A stretch of DNA of 38,630 bases. Source: Candidatus Yanofskybacteria bacterium RIFCSPLOWO2_02_FULL_41_13 (lineage in GTDB: Bacteria; Patescibacteriota; Minisyncoccia; 2-02-FULL-40-12; GWA2-44-9). The translations under genes and the position numbers were made by a program. The stretch lies in contig MGKQ01000001.1 of assembly GCA_001795735.1 (NCBI GenBank), positions 105,006 through 143,635 on the forward strand, given 5' to 3'. Positions 1 to 9,126 of this stretch are shown in pieces (position 1 is the first letter of the stretch; each line of letters starts with the position of its first letter). The notes beneath the pieces are model-generated. The model saw only the letters and a program-made list of their open reading frames with translations, was not told the DNA's origin and did not search any database.

Positions 1-754
1 ATTTCGAGCCGGTAACCCGATAACCATAATCAACTCTTGTCTCCGGATCTTTGGGGGATACGAATCCGCTTATACTGTCATTCAACTGCTGAGTATTCTG
101 AGGCAGAACCTGTTTTCTCTGCCAATAGTTGAGCACCTGATACTGAATATTCGAAAGATCCGATACCCGGCGTTCATCAAATCTAATCGCCCTCTGCTGA
201 GCCGGTGAACCGGCTATCCAGAATCCGGCCGCAACCCCGACTGCGACCAATATAATGAGGGCTTTATCAAAAATTCCCATCCATGAAAATGCTTTATCCT
301 TAAGTTCCGAGAAATAATGAGCAAATATGGAACCGGCGATAAAGAAGACGACCAGAACTTTAAGCACGAATCTATTAGTCAATTCTCCATTTAAAAAATT
401 AATAAGAAGAGCCACTAAATCACCAATAATAACTAACGAGGCGAGAAAAAGCGTTAGATACAAGAGCCAACGTCTTATTTTAAGTTCTCTTTTCTCGGGA
501 TTTTTCTTTAAATCTTTTCTCAAAAACCATGACACCCAGATAAAAACCGGGAAAACAACCATCAGCACAGCCATAGAATTACGGACTGAGTCAAAAGAGG
601 CGGATTTAGACCAGTAATAACCCTCGGTCAAAAGATCGGGAAATTTAATATCAATATACTGATACAGCAAGATACCGAAAGCCACCGCAATAGTTACCAG
701 TGTTATTATCGAAAGCAGATACATGAAAACATCCCGTGGAAAAGTTTTTTCCAT
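1..754 (-). CDS. Membrane protein, DUF5671-like, partial (3' end beyond window)
   Basis: Open minus frame from ATG at 752-754 (MEKTFPRDVFMYLLSIITLVTIAVAFG...) to the window edge (...PETRVDYGYRVTGSK), several hydrophobic segments; absent from ORF track because it has no stop in window. Confidence 0.7.
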   Translation of the reverse strand, partial: MEKTFPRDVFMYLLSIITLVTIAVAFGILLYQYIDIKFPDLLTEGYYWSKSASFDSVRNSMAVLMVVFPVFIWVSWFLRKDLKKNPEKRELKIRRWLLYLTLFLASLVIIGDLVALLINFLNGELTNRFVLKVLVVFFIAGSIFAHYFSELKDKAFSWMGIFDKALIILVAVGVAAGFWIAGSPAQQRAIRFDERRVSDLSNIQYQVLNYWQRKQVLPQNTQQLNDSISGFVSPKDPETRVDYGYRVTGSK

Positions 755-766
755 AAAATTAAGCTA

Positions 767-1528
767 TTATTTCTTAAGTTCTTCGTCAATAATAGCTTTA
801 AAAGCCGAAAACGGCTGGGCACCGACTATTAGCCGGCCGTTTATAAATACACTTGGCGTTCCGGATACTCCGGCCGCCGAACCATCGCTAAAATCTTTGG
901 CAACCTCATCTTTGTATTTTCCGGAGTCAAGGCACTCATTAAAACTGGGCCCATCAAGGCTGATCTCCGATGCCCAGCGCTTAACTTCTGCGACTGTATA
1001 AGTAACTGTCCCCTGCCCTTTCTTCTCCTGTTCTCCGAATATCTTGTCATGCATCTCCCAATACTTTCCCTGTTCATCGGCGCACTGACCCGCTTGAGCC
1101 GAAGGTTCGGCCATCGGATGAAAAGATAGCGGGTAGTCCCGATAAATAAATTTAACTTTACCGGTATCTATGTACTCTTTTTTGATCTGGGAAAAGCTTT
1201 CTTTCCAAAAAGACCGGCAAAAAGGACACTGATAATCACTGAACTCAATAATCGTAACTTTGGCATTTTTATTTCCCAAAATCGGATCGTCATCAGCTGA
1301 AACTTCCACTCTTTGCTGAGGCTGTCCGCTTCCGTCATTTATATTGGCCGTTCCGGCTTTCAGATTACCGTTTGAATACAGAACGGAAACGGACACCATG
1401 ACGCCAGCGGCTAAAATTGAAACAGCCAAAAAGTTTTTTTCAAAAAAAGACCAGAAGCTTTTCTTCTGTTCGCTGGTCTTATCTTCAATTGCGGTATCCG
1501 AGTTTGAATTTACCTGTTCTTCGTTCAT
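767..1528 (-). CDS. DsbA-family thiol-disulfide oxidoreductase, membrane anchored
   Basis: N-terminal TM, thioredoxin-fold CPFC motif (FSDYQCPFCRSFW), C-terminal GVSGTPSVFINGRLIVGAQPF. Confidence 0.92.
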   Translation of the reverse strand: MNEEQVNSNSDTAIEDKTSEQKKSFWSFFEKNFLAVSILAAGVMVSVSVLYSNGNLKAGTANINDGSGQPQQRVEVSADDDPILGNKNAKVTIIEFSDYQCPFCRSFWKESFSQIKKEYIDTGKVKFIYRDYPLSFHPMAEPSAQAGQCADEQGKYWEMHDKIFGEQEKKGQGTVTYTVAEVKRWASEISLDGPSFNECLDSGKYKDEVAKDFSDGSAAGVSGTPSVFINGRLIVGAQPFSAFKAIIDEELKK

Positions 1529-1586
1529 ATTTTATGTGCCACAGCAACCTAAAGATTATATCTTTCCTATAAAAATAAATCAACCT

Positions 1587-1901
1587 TTACTCGTTGGTTT
1601 TTAATCGTCTTTCAAACTCTTTCTCGAGAAAATCAACTTTAGCCAGAGGAAGCCGGCCGATTTTGGATGATCTCATGACGTCTGAATGAGGGTCCTTTAT
1701 TTTCCCGAGTATTTCTCTAACTTCCTGCTCATCAACTCCGGGATGCTTGTCATAAGGCGAAGCATCAAAATGATGACCAACCACGCTTTGAACAAATTCT
1801 CTTTCTCTCTCATTAAAATCGCCTATTGAATATAGGTCGTTAACAATTTTCTTAAATTCGTTTTTCGTTATTTTTGGTTTTTCGGTTGTAAACAATCCCA
1901 T
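1587..1901 (-). CDS. Hypothetical protein, start likely at internal MGLFTTEKP
   Basis: Minus ORF; 1949 start overlaps corA end, 1901 ATG more plausible. Confidence 0.6.
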   Translation of the reverse strand: MGLFTTEKPKITKNEFKKIVNDLYSIGDFNEREREFVQSVVGHHFDASPYDKHPGVDEQEVREILGKIKDPHSDVMRSSKIGRLPLAKVDFLEKEFERRLKTNE

Positions 1902-1911
1902 GGCTATTTCA

Positions 1912-2808
1912 TTATATCCATTTATTCTTCCTAAGCCAAGAAAGGGCAATTAGCGTGCTGATTGCCATGGTTCCCATTATCCACCAGAATGCGTACCTGT
2001 TGTCTTCAAATGGAAGCGGGACATTCATACCGTAAACTGACGCAAACAGAGAAAGAGGCAGTAAAATCGCCGTAAAAATTGTCAGAATTTTTATTACATA
2101 ATTTCTTTTATTATCCAAAAGCGAGCTCGATGTTACATGAAGCGAATCAGCTACCTCCCGGTGGGTTTCGGTGAAATGAAGAGTTCGGTTATAATCTGCA
2201 ACCAGATCTAAAATATACGGTTTTATTCTATCGCCCCAGAACCCAATTGTTATTTCGGGCGCCGAGTCCCACACGGCTTTCTGGGGTTTTAGAGCCCTTA
2301 TAAAATCCAGAATCTGTCTTTTGATATGGGCAATTTCTTCTATTATATCATCTCTGAAGTTCTTAAATATTTCGTATTCAATCTTATCTATTGATTCTTT
2401 GATCTTATCCAGCTCCGGAAACATTTTACTGAAAAGTTGTTTCGTTATGTGGTGGAGAAGATGGCCGGTAGTTTTATCTAAATTAAGTTCCGGGCTTTTT
2501 TGGATATCATCAAAGATATTCTCAAAATCAGGAAAATCGTGATAACGAACCGTTATCAGCGCGTCTTTGGTTATTAAAAAATCTATTTCCACCGATTGAA
2601 TCTGGTTCGTCCGCCGATAGAAGTTGGGGAAATGAAGAATCAGAAAAAGATAGTCCTTATAAGACTCCAGTATCGGGTGATACGTCGGGGTTCTGATCTC
2701 CTCGAGAATTAAGTGGTGAAAATTAAAAGTTTCCAGGAATTTTATATCCCTATCTGCCGGTTTCAGAATATCTATCCACCTTACTCCGTTGTAGCTGACT
2801 TCTCTCAT
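1912..2808 (-). CDS. corA: CorA-like Mg2+/Co2+ transporter
   Basis: C-terminal YGMNVPLPFEDN (GMN motif) with two TM helices. Confidence 0.93.
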   Translation of the reverse strand: MREVSYNGVRWIDILKPADRDIKFLETFNFHHLILEEIRTPTYHPILESYKDYLFLILHFPNFYRRTNQIQSVEIDFLITKDALITVRYHDFPDFENIFDDIQKSPELNLDKTTGHLLHHITKQLFSKMFPELDKIKESIDKIEYEIFKNFRDDIIEEIAHIKRQILDFIRALKPQKAVWDSAPEITIGFWGDRIKPYILDLVADYNRTLHFTETHREVADSLHVTSSSLLDNKRNYVIKILTIFTAILLPLSLFASVYGMNVPLPFEDNRYAFWWIMGTMAISTLIALSWLRKNKWI

Positions 2809-2988
2809 TGGAAGATCCTATTAAGATTTTCTTTTGGTTATTTTTATTATAAACATTATTTTTTCAATTACGAAGAAAACTGTTCACAATGTAGCTCAAT
2901 TATTCGCACCCCGCTTAGCCCTCTTTCGTTAAATCCGCCGGTATGATATAAAATCAGCAAGAGTTCTTTTATACTTAAGGAGAATAAA

Positions 2989-4245
2989 ATGGGAAGCAGC
3001 ATAAAAGACCTTTCTCTGGCCAAGTCGGGCCTTGAAAAGATTGAATGGGCAGAAAAATTTATGCCGGTATTGGTTTACATAAGAAAAAGATTCACCGACA
3101 ATAAACCTCTCTCCGGCACCAGGATATCGGCCTGTCTTCACGTAACCGCTGAAACGGCTAACCTAATGCGGACATTAAAAGACGGCGGAGCAGAAATTAT
3201 TCTTTGCGGATCCAATCCTTTAAGCACCCAGGATGATATAGCTGCTTCTCTTGTTGCTGACTTCGGAATTTCAGTTTTCGCAATTAGGAGTGCTGACAAT
3301 AAAACTTATTACGAACACATTATTTCCGCCCTTTCTCATCATCCAACAATCACTATGGACGATGGTGCCGACCTCGTTAGCATGCTTGCCGGGGAACAAA
3401 AGAAATTTGCCGACAGTATTCATGGGGGAACCGAAGAAACAACAACCGGCGTAATTCGCTTAAAAAACATGGCCAGAGCTAAAGTCCTGCCATTTCCGGT
3501 TATTGCTATTAATGATGCCAAGACAAAATATTTATTCGACAATCGTTATGGAACGGGTCAATCAACACTTGACGGCATTATAAGAGCTACGAATATTCTT
3601 GTGGCCGGTAAGACGGTTGTCGTTTGCGGTTATGGCTGGTGCGGAAGAGGTATTGCCATGCGAGCCAAGGGTCTGGGAGCTAAAGTTATAATTACTGAGG
3701 TTGATCAGATAAAAGCTCTAGAAGCGGCAATGGAGGGCTATGATGTCATGAGCTTATACAAAGCAACCCAATACGGAGATATTTATATAACCGCCACTTC
3801 AAATAAAAACATACTCCGTGAATACCACTTCGGTCAGATGAAAGACGGCGCTATTTTATGCAATGCCGGTCACTTTAATGTGGAAATAGACATTGAGGCT
3901 CTTGAAAATAAATCTATGTCAAAGATAAGAGTCCGAGAAAATATCGATGAATACACATTGCGGAATGGAAATCGCATTTATCTTTTAGGCGAAGGTCGGC
4001 TTATTAATCTAGCCTGTGCCGAAGGACACCCGCCCAGTGTTATGGACATGTCTTTCGCCAACCAAGCTTTATCGGTCGAATATCTGGTCAAAAATGCTAA
4101 GGAACTTGAAAAGGAAGTTTACTCCGTCCCTGAAAGTATTGATAAGTATATTGCTAAACTTAAGCTAGACTCTATGGGTATTACAATCGACTCTCCCACC
4201 CAAGAACAAATTGTCTATTCAAGAGCCTGGCAAGAAGGCACGTAA
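2989..4245 (+). CDS. ahcY: Adenosylhomocysteinase
   Basis: SAHH motifs (TAETANLMRTLKDGGAEIILCGSNPLSTQDD, GYGWCGRGIAMRAKGLGA, LAEGHPPSVMDMSFANQ-like); RBS aaggag upstream. Confidence 0.96.
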   Translation: MGSSIKDLSLAKSGLEKIEWAEKFMPVLVYIRKRFTDNKPLSGTRISACLHVTAETANLMRTLKDGGAEIILCGSNPLSTQDDIAASLVADFGISVFAIRSADNKTYYEHIISALSHHPTITMDDGADLVSMLAGEQKKFADSIHGGTEETTTGVIRLKNMARAKVLPFPVIAINDAKTKYLFDNRYGTGQSTLDGIIRATNILVAGKTVVVCGYGWCGRGIAMRAKGLGAKVIITEVDQIKALEAAMEGYDVMSLYKATQYGDIYITATSNKNILREYHFGQMKDGAILCNAGHFNVEIDIEALENKSMSKIRVRENIDEYTLRNGNRIYLLGEGRLINLACAEGHPPSVMDMSFANQALSVEYLVKNAKELEKEVYSVPESIDKYIAKLKLDSMGITIDSPTQEQIVYSRAWQEGT

Positions 4246-4252
4246 AAATAGT

Positions 4253-4278
4253 AATACTCCACGAAAATGTGGAGTATT
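4253..4278 (+). terminator. Hairpin terminator after ahcY
   Basis: aatactccac-gaaaat-gtggagtatt followed by T-rich sequence. Confidence 0.7.
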
Positions 4279-4320
4279 TAATTAACGACAGTTTACTGAT
4301 ACAGCATATATAAACCTACA

Positions 4321-4360
4321 TAAAGTTTATTATTTAAAATAACTTTTTTAATAAACTTTA
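4321..4360. repeat. 12-bp inverted repeat (taaagtttatta / taataaacttta)
   Basis: 4321-4332 and 4349-4360, downstream of the minus HTH gene; possible terminator. Confidence 0.55.
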
Positions 4361-4401
4361 CTAATACTTAGAGTTTTAGCTCAAAGAAATAATTTAACAC
4401 A

Positions 4402-5178
4402 TTACCCCCAATAATAATCTTGAATTCCCTTCATCCAACCGGCTATTTGTCTAGCCAGCATAGAGCTGGATTTTACCCTTATTCTTAACAATCCCTGATC
4501 GGCTTTTTTTGTAATTTTCCTATGTTTACTTGGTTTGCTTTTTGCCCTACTATTCTTCTGAAAATAGATGTGGTTAAGAAAATTATCCTTTGCAAAACCA
4601 GTGACTTTAGACCAATATATGATTGCTTCTTTTACCGACTCAAGTGAAGATTTTTTTTCACTTTTTAAAAAAATATCGAACTTGATTTCACCATCCCCGA
4701 TGCCTCCGACTCCGTTAAGCCATTTTAAAAATAATTTTATTAAGCCCGGATCTGAGCTGATGAACCTGACTCCGTTGCGAATATCATTTTCGCTTCCCGA
4801 TATCAGACGCTCCTTCCAATACAAGATTATTCCCATCAGCCATAACTCCCTTTTGGTAATTTCTTTTATGTCCTTGGCTGAAGATTTTTTAATCTCTTCA
4901 ATCATGGCTGAAGTTTTTAAAATTCTTTTTCTTGCGTTCTCTTTTGCCGTTTCAAGTTGCCTATTTTTTAATTTCTCGGCATAAAAATCATTGAGCTTAA
5001 TCTTCTTTAACCATAAAGAAAGGGTGGATTTCGGAACTTTAAGCTTCTCTCCGATCTCGGAATACGAAAATCCCTTCTTTCGAAGTTCGATTGCCGTATT
5101 TTTCTTGAACTTTCCTAAAGATTGTACTACGTTCTTCATTACTTGTAACATACTATCACTATACGTTAGCATGTGCAA
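4402..5178 (-). CDS. HTH-domain protein (CPR-type, resolvase-like HTH plus uncharacterised C-terminal domain)
   Basis: IELRKKGFSYSEIGEKLKVPKSTLSLWLKKIKL HTH; C-terminal LYWKE...FISSDPGLIKLFLKWL. Confidence 0.75.
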   Translation of the reverse strand: MHMLTYSDSMLQVMKNVVQSLGKFKKNTAIELRKKGFSYSEIGEKLKVPKSTLSLWLKKIKLNDFYAEKLKNRQLETAKENARKRILKTSAMIEEIKKSSAKDIKEITKRELWLMGIILYWKERLISGSENDIRNGVRFISSDPGLIKLFLKWLNGVGGIGDGEIKFDIFLKSEKKSSLESVKEAIIYWSKVTGFAKDNFLNHIYFQKNSRAKSKPSKHRKITKKADQGLLRIRVKSSSMLARQIAGWMKGIQDYYWG

Positions 5179-5376
5179 ATAAACTTGTAAACACCTAGCT
5201 TATTTCATTTTTACTCTATTTTAAGCCCTTAATGCCCCATACTACGAATCCCTTCATAATTACTTGGTGAACTTATTGAAATATTGCTATCAATCAGCCG
5301 AATTAGGCTTTAGTCTCGCCTCAATTATTGAAAGAACAGTCTATTTGTTGTAAGATGAGTCGTATAATTTAGACAT

Positions 5377-5447
5377 TGCGGGGTCGTCTAATGGTAGGAC
5401 GATAGACTCTGAATCTATTAATCCTGGTTCGAGTCCAGGCCCCGCAG
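5377..5447 (+). tRNA. tRNA-Gln(CTG)
   Basis: Acceptor tgcgggg/ccccgca, anticodon loop CTCTGAA, T-arm cctggttcgagtccagg; CCA not encoded. Confidence 0.9.
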
Positions 5448-5453
5448 CAGTCC

Positions 5454-5500
5454 TGTGATAGGTTCTTGCGACCACGACGGGTCGCGCCATCACATGATAC
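5454..5500 (+). terminator. Interrupted hairpin plus T-run after tRNA-Gln
   Basis: TGTGAT...GCGACC-acgacg-GGTCGC...ATCACA then tgatacttttt. Confidence 0.45.
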
Positions 5501-5581
5501 TTTTTCCGCCAAGTCACTGTGTCCGTCCGTAGCTTTACGCGAAGGAGGATACCGGCTGAGCGCCGTATTCAAGACATAAGA

Positions 5582-5599
5582 CCGCCGAAAGGCGGTTTT
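5582..5599 (+). terminator. Short hairpin ccgcc-gaaa-ggcgg-tttta
   Basis: GC stem with GAAA loop followed by T-run. Confidence 0.6.
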
Positions 5600-5656
5600 A
5601 TGATTGAATAACAAGCGGGAAAGAGGTAAGATAAAATCAACTTACTAGATAATTTT

Positions 5657-6875
5657 ATGGCAAACAGCAATCTAAGCAGTGCAAAAAATGCAAAGAATGA
5701 CGAGTTTTATACTCAGTACGGCGATATTCAAAAAGAAATTGAGGCTTATTTGGAATACAACTCAGATGTATTTCGCGGCAAGGTAGTGTATTGCAACTGC
5801 GACGATCCGTTCGAGAGCAATTTCTTTCGCTATATTCGTACTCAAGTTCAACAAGCTTGGATTGAAACAGCTCATCACCACCAGCTACAAACCCTCGCCC
5901 GTTGCCAACACGCAACTTGGATTATTTGGCGATGATAAGACTCTCACGAAATCAAAGGGACGTCCTAAGATAAATGCCAATAAATTTATTATCAACAAAG
6001 TGCATGATATAGACAACGATGGCGAGTTTAACTTGAAGGACGTTGCCAAGCAGTTAAAGGCCAACAAACACAATGAATGGATGCCGCTAGAAGGCGACGG
6101 CGACTTTCGTAGTGACGAATGTAAAAATCTACTTAAACAATCAGACATCATAGTAACAAATCCGCCGTTCAGTTTGTTTCGCGAATACGTTAAACAACTT
6201 TTTGATTACAAAAAAAAGCTTGTGATTATCGGCAATATGAATGCGATTACATATAAGGAAATTTTTCCGCTGATAAAAGCAAATAGGCTGTGGCTCGGAG
6301 CGACTGGAAACGGAAGTGATATGGTTTTTGCCGTACCAAATGGGATGGAGATTGCAGAGAGTGACAGACAAAAGGCAGCTCGACTCGGCTATATTGGTGA
6401 CTATACAAGACTCGGGAACTCTTGCTGGTTTACAAATCTTGATCATGGTAGACGTCATAAACCATTACCCCTAATGACGGGGGCAGATATTATAAAGTTC
6501 AGTTCAAAAAAGCCGTTTAAAAAATATGATAATTATAATGCAATAGAGGTTTCTTTAGTTAAAAATATCCCCAGTGATTATAACGGCGTAATGGGTGTGC
6601 CGATTAGTTTTTTGGATAAATATAATCCTGAACAGTTTGAAATTTTAGGAGCTACTCAAAGAGGTTGCCACGACGATGTTCCTGACACAAAAAAATATGA
6701 TGAGTACTGGGAAGTAAGACAGAATGGTAAGAAAACAGGATCGTCTGGTGGAAAAACAAATGAAAATGCCAATTTGGTTGGGAATGACGGGAAAAAGAAT
6801 TACTTTATAAATAATGAAGGCCGAATAATTCAATCCGCTTATCAAAGAATTTTTATAAGGCATAAGAAAAAATAA
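5657..6875 (+). pseudogene. EcoRI-family adenine-specific DNA methyltransferase, disrupted by a single-base frameshift
   Basis: MANSNLSSAKNAKNDEFYTQYGDIQKEIEAYLEYNSDVFRGKVVYCNCDDPFESNFFRY then, after skipping one A near 5834, FVLKFNKLGLKQLITTSYKPSPVANTQLGLFGDDK...; NPPF catalytic motif (IIVTNPPFSLFREYV) in second frame. Confidence 0.88.
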
Positions 6876-6876
6876 T

Positions 6877-8040
6877 ATGAAAACAACATTAAAAACTAAC
6901 ATTACGGTCAAAGAAATCTGCGAGGGCTTTGTCTATAATGAACTTGAAGGAAAGGGGCTATTTGGTTTGTCTGGCGAGCTGACCATCCAGCCAGAGTATC
7001 AGCGTAACTATATTTACGCGGAAGAAGGAAAAGAAGCGGCGGTTATCAATTCAATTCTAAGAGAGTATCCGCTTGGATTGATTTATTTCCATAAAGCTGG
7101 CGCAGATAAATTTGAAGTTTTAGATGGACAGCAACGTATTACCAGTATCGGGCGTTTTGTGAATGATAAATTTGCTATCAAAGACGAGAATGGGATGGAA
7201 CAATATTTCGGCGGAATGGCGAAAGACAAGAAAGACAGAATCTGGGAAACTAAACTACTTATATACGAATGTGAAGGTGAGGAAAGCGAAATAAAAGATT
7301 GGTTTAGAACGATTAATATTGCCGGAATTCCACTTAGGAATCAGGAATTACTTAATGCTGTGTACTCTGGATCGTTCGTAACATTGGCAAGAGAGGAATT
7401 TAGCAATCGGCAAAACGCGAACATCCAGAAATGGAGTGCGTATATATCAGGCAGTGTGAACCGCCAGGATTTTTTGGAGTGTGCGCTTGATTGGGTAAGC
7501 AATGGCAAGATCGAAGATTATATGAGTAAGCATCGCAAAGATAAGGATATTACAGAATTGAAGAAATATTTTAACAGCATAATTGATTGGATATCCAGTG
7601 TATTTACCGACGTAGAAAGCGAAATGCGCGGACTTGAGTGGGGACGACTTTACGAGGAGTATCACAAAAAATCATATAACCCAGCCAAAGTATCAGCCGA
7701 GGTACACAAGCTCTATGGCGACTTTTTTATCAAAGATAAAAAGGGTATTTTCGAGTATATCTTGGGAGGTAATAACGACACAAAATTGCTTAATATTCGT
7801 ATTTTTGACGAACCAACCAAAAGAGCTGTTTATGAAAAACAGACTCGCGAAGCTGAAACTAAAAAGAAATCAAATTGTTCACTTTGTGCAGTTGGACACG
7901 ACGCTAATAAGGAAAAGATTTGGGGTTTTGGTGAAATGGAAGCAGACCATGTATCAGCGTGGAGTAAGGGTGGTGCTACTTCAGCGAAGAATTGTGAGAT
8001 GTTGTGCAAGACCCACAATCGGGCAAAAGGTAACCGTTAA
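6877..8040 (+). CDS. DUF262 (DGQQR nuclease fold) + C-terminal HNH endonuclease
   Basis: [10 protein letters not shown]...[16 protein letters not shown] and C-terminal CSLC...[33 protein letters not shown]. Confidence 0.9.
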   Translation: MKTTLKTNITVKEICEGFVYNELEGKGLFGLSGELTIQPEYQRNYIYAEEGKEAAVINSILREYPLGLIYFHKAGADKFEVLDGQQRITSIGRFVNDKFAIKDENGMEQYFGGMAKDKKDRIWETKLLIYECEGEESEIKDWFRTINIAGIPLRNQELLNAVYSGSFVTLAREEFSNRQNANIQKWSAYISGSVNRQDFLECALDWVSNGKIEDYMSKHRKDKDITELKKYFNSIIDWISSVFTDVESEMRGLEWGRLYEEYHKKSYNPAKVSAEVHKLYGDFFIKDKKGIFEYILGGNNDTKLLNIRIFDEPTKRAVYEKQTREAETKKKSNCSLCAVGHDANKEKIWGFGEMEADHVSAWSKGGATSAKNCEMLCKTHNRAKGNR

Positions 8041-8059
8041 AGAATCACAAAATCAGGAG

Positions 8060-8300
8060 TTATAAATATAACAATTTATCTTTAAGCTTGAGTTTACTCT
8101 TAAGACATGACAGCAATTCTCGTTTTTCAAAATTAGTGCCTTCCCTTAAAACATATTTGGCATAATTCCTTATTTCAATATCAGCAACTTTGATCTTATC
8201 TTTTACGCCCGACACTCCTGATTGGAATTTCTTGTATCTTTCCACTTCATACCGAGATTTCTTAAGTGAAAATTTGAAATAATCGGCGATAAGTGAGATA
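8060..8300 (-). pseudogene. Probable C-terminal remnant of a serine recombinase
   Basis: Residual reading frame (upstream in-frame TAA at about 8301) ending YAKYVLREGTNFEKRELLSCLKSKLKLKDKLLYL, resembling the conserved C-terminal tail of large serine recombinases; no catalytic domain present. Confidence 0.5.
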
Positions 8301-8315
8301 TTAGATTAAAGAATT

Positions 8316-8936
8316 ATGTCAAACGATTTTATCGACAAACTAAAAAAATCCATAAAAGGAAAGATATGTGTTTTTATAGACGCGGCTAATCTTGAGCAAT
8401 CGGTTCGGGGTATGTGGGTTAATCCCAAAGACATACCCGATGAATTAAAGAAATATACTCCTGATCAGCTGGTCTGGCGAATTGACTATGAAAAGCTTAA
8501 GAAATTTTTTGAAGGCGTTGGGAATTTGGGGGGCATTCGTTTCTACTCGGCTTATTTTGCTTCAGATTCTCATGGCCGTTTCCTGGCTTTTCTTAAAAAA
8601 GTCCTCGCATTTGTATTAAAAACCAAACCCTTAAAAGAATACGGCGATCATACCCAAGAACGTCCCCACCGAAAAGCCAATTTTGACGTTGAAATAGCCG
8701 TTGATGCAACCTTTTCTTTAAAAGATTATGACACCTTAATTTTATTTTCAGGAGATTGTGATTCTGAATATCTGCTCAAGTTTTTAAGGGGACGAGGCAA
8801 GATTGTCATAGTTTTTTCAAGATCAGGTCATATTGCCAAGGAGCTTCTTCCGGCCAGTAGTTACTACTTTGATATTGCTGATTTTAGAACCGAGATACTC
8901 AGAATAGAGGTCAAAAAAGCAAAGAACCCCGCATAA
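8316..8936 (+). CDS. NYN-domain (LabA/DUF88-like) protein
   Basis: ICVFIDAANLEQSVRG, KANFDVEIAVDATFSLKDYDTLILFSGDCDSEYLLKFLRGRGK acidic NYN motifs. Confidence 0.88.
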   Translation: MSNDFIDKLKKSIKGKICVFIDAANLEQSVRGMWVNPKDIPDELKKYTPDQLVWRIDYEKLKKFFEGVGNLGGIRFYSAYFASDSHGRFLAFLKKVLAFVLKTKPLKEYGDHTQERPHRKANFDVEIAVDATFSLKDYDTLILFSGDCDSEYLLKFLRGRGKIVIVFSRSGHIAKELLPASSYYFDIADFRTEILRIEVKKAKNPA

Positions 8937-8945
8937 ATGCGGGGC
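8928..8945 (+). terminator. Hairpin ccccgcataaatgcgggg overlapping the NYN stop codon
   Basis: 7-8 bp GC stem; no clear T-run. Confidence 0.4.
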
Positions 8946-9126
8946 CCTGCAGTTGATCTCAAATGGCACTGCTGCCACCTGTACTGGCAATATACCACAC
9001 TAGGAGATGAAAAGTCAATGATTATCCACAGGAGCAAAACCCTGTTTTTATTTTATATATCTCAACACATAAACATAGCGTGTAAATATTGACTGAAGAC
9101 GGTCGGGGAATATAATATGCGGCATT

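Noticed and set aside
5369-5614. Minus ORF of 81 aa
   Set aside because: Lies antisense across tRNA-Gln and its downstream hairpins; no recognisable protein features.
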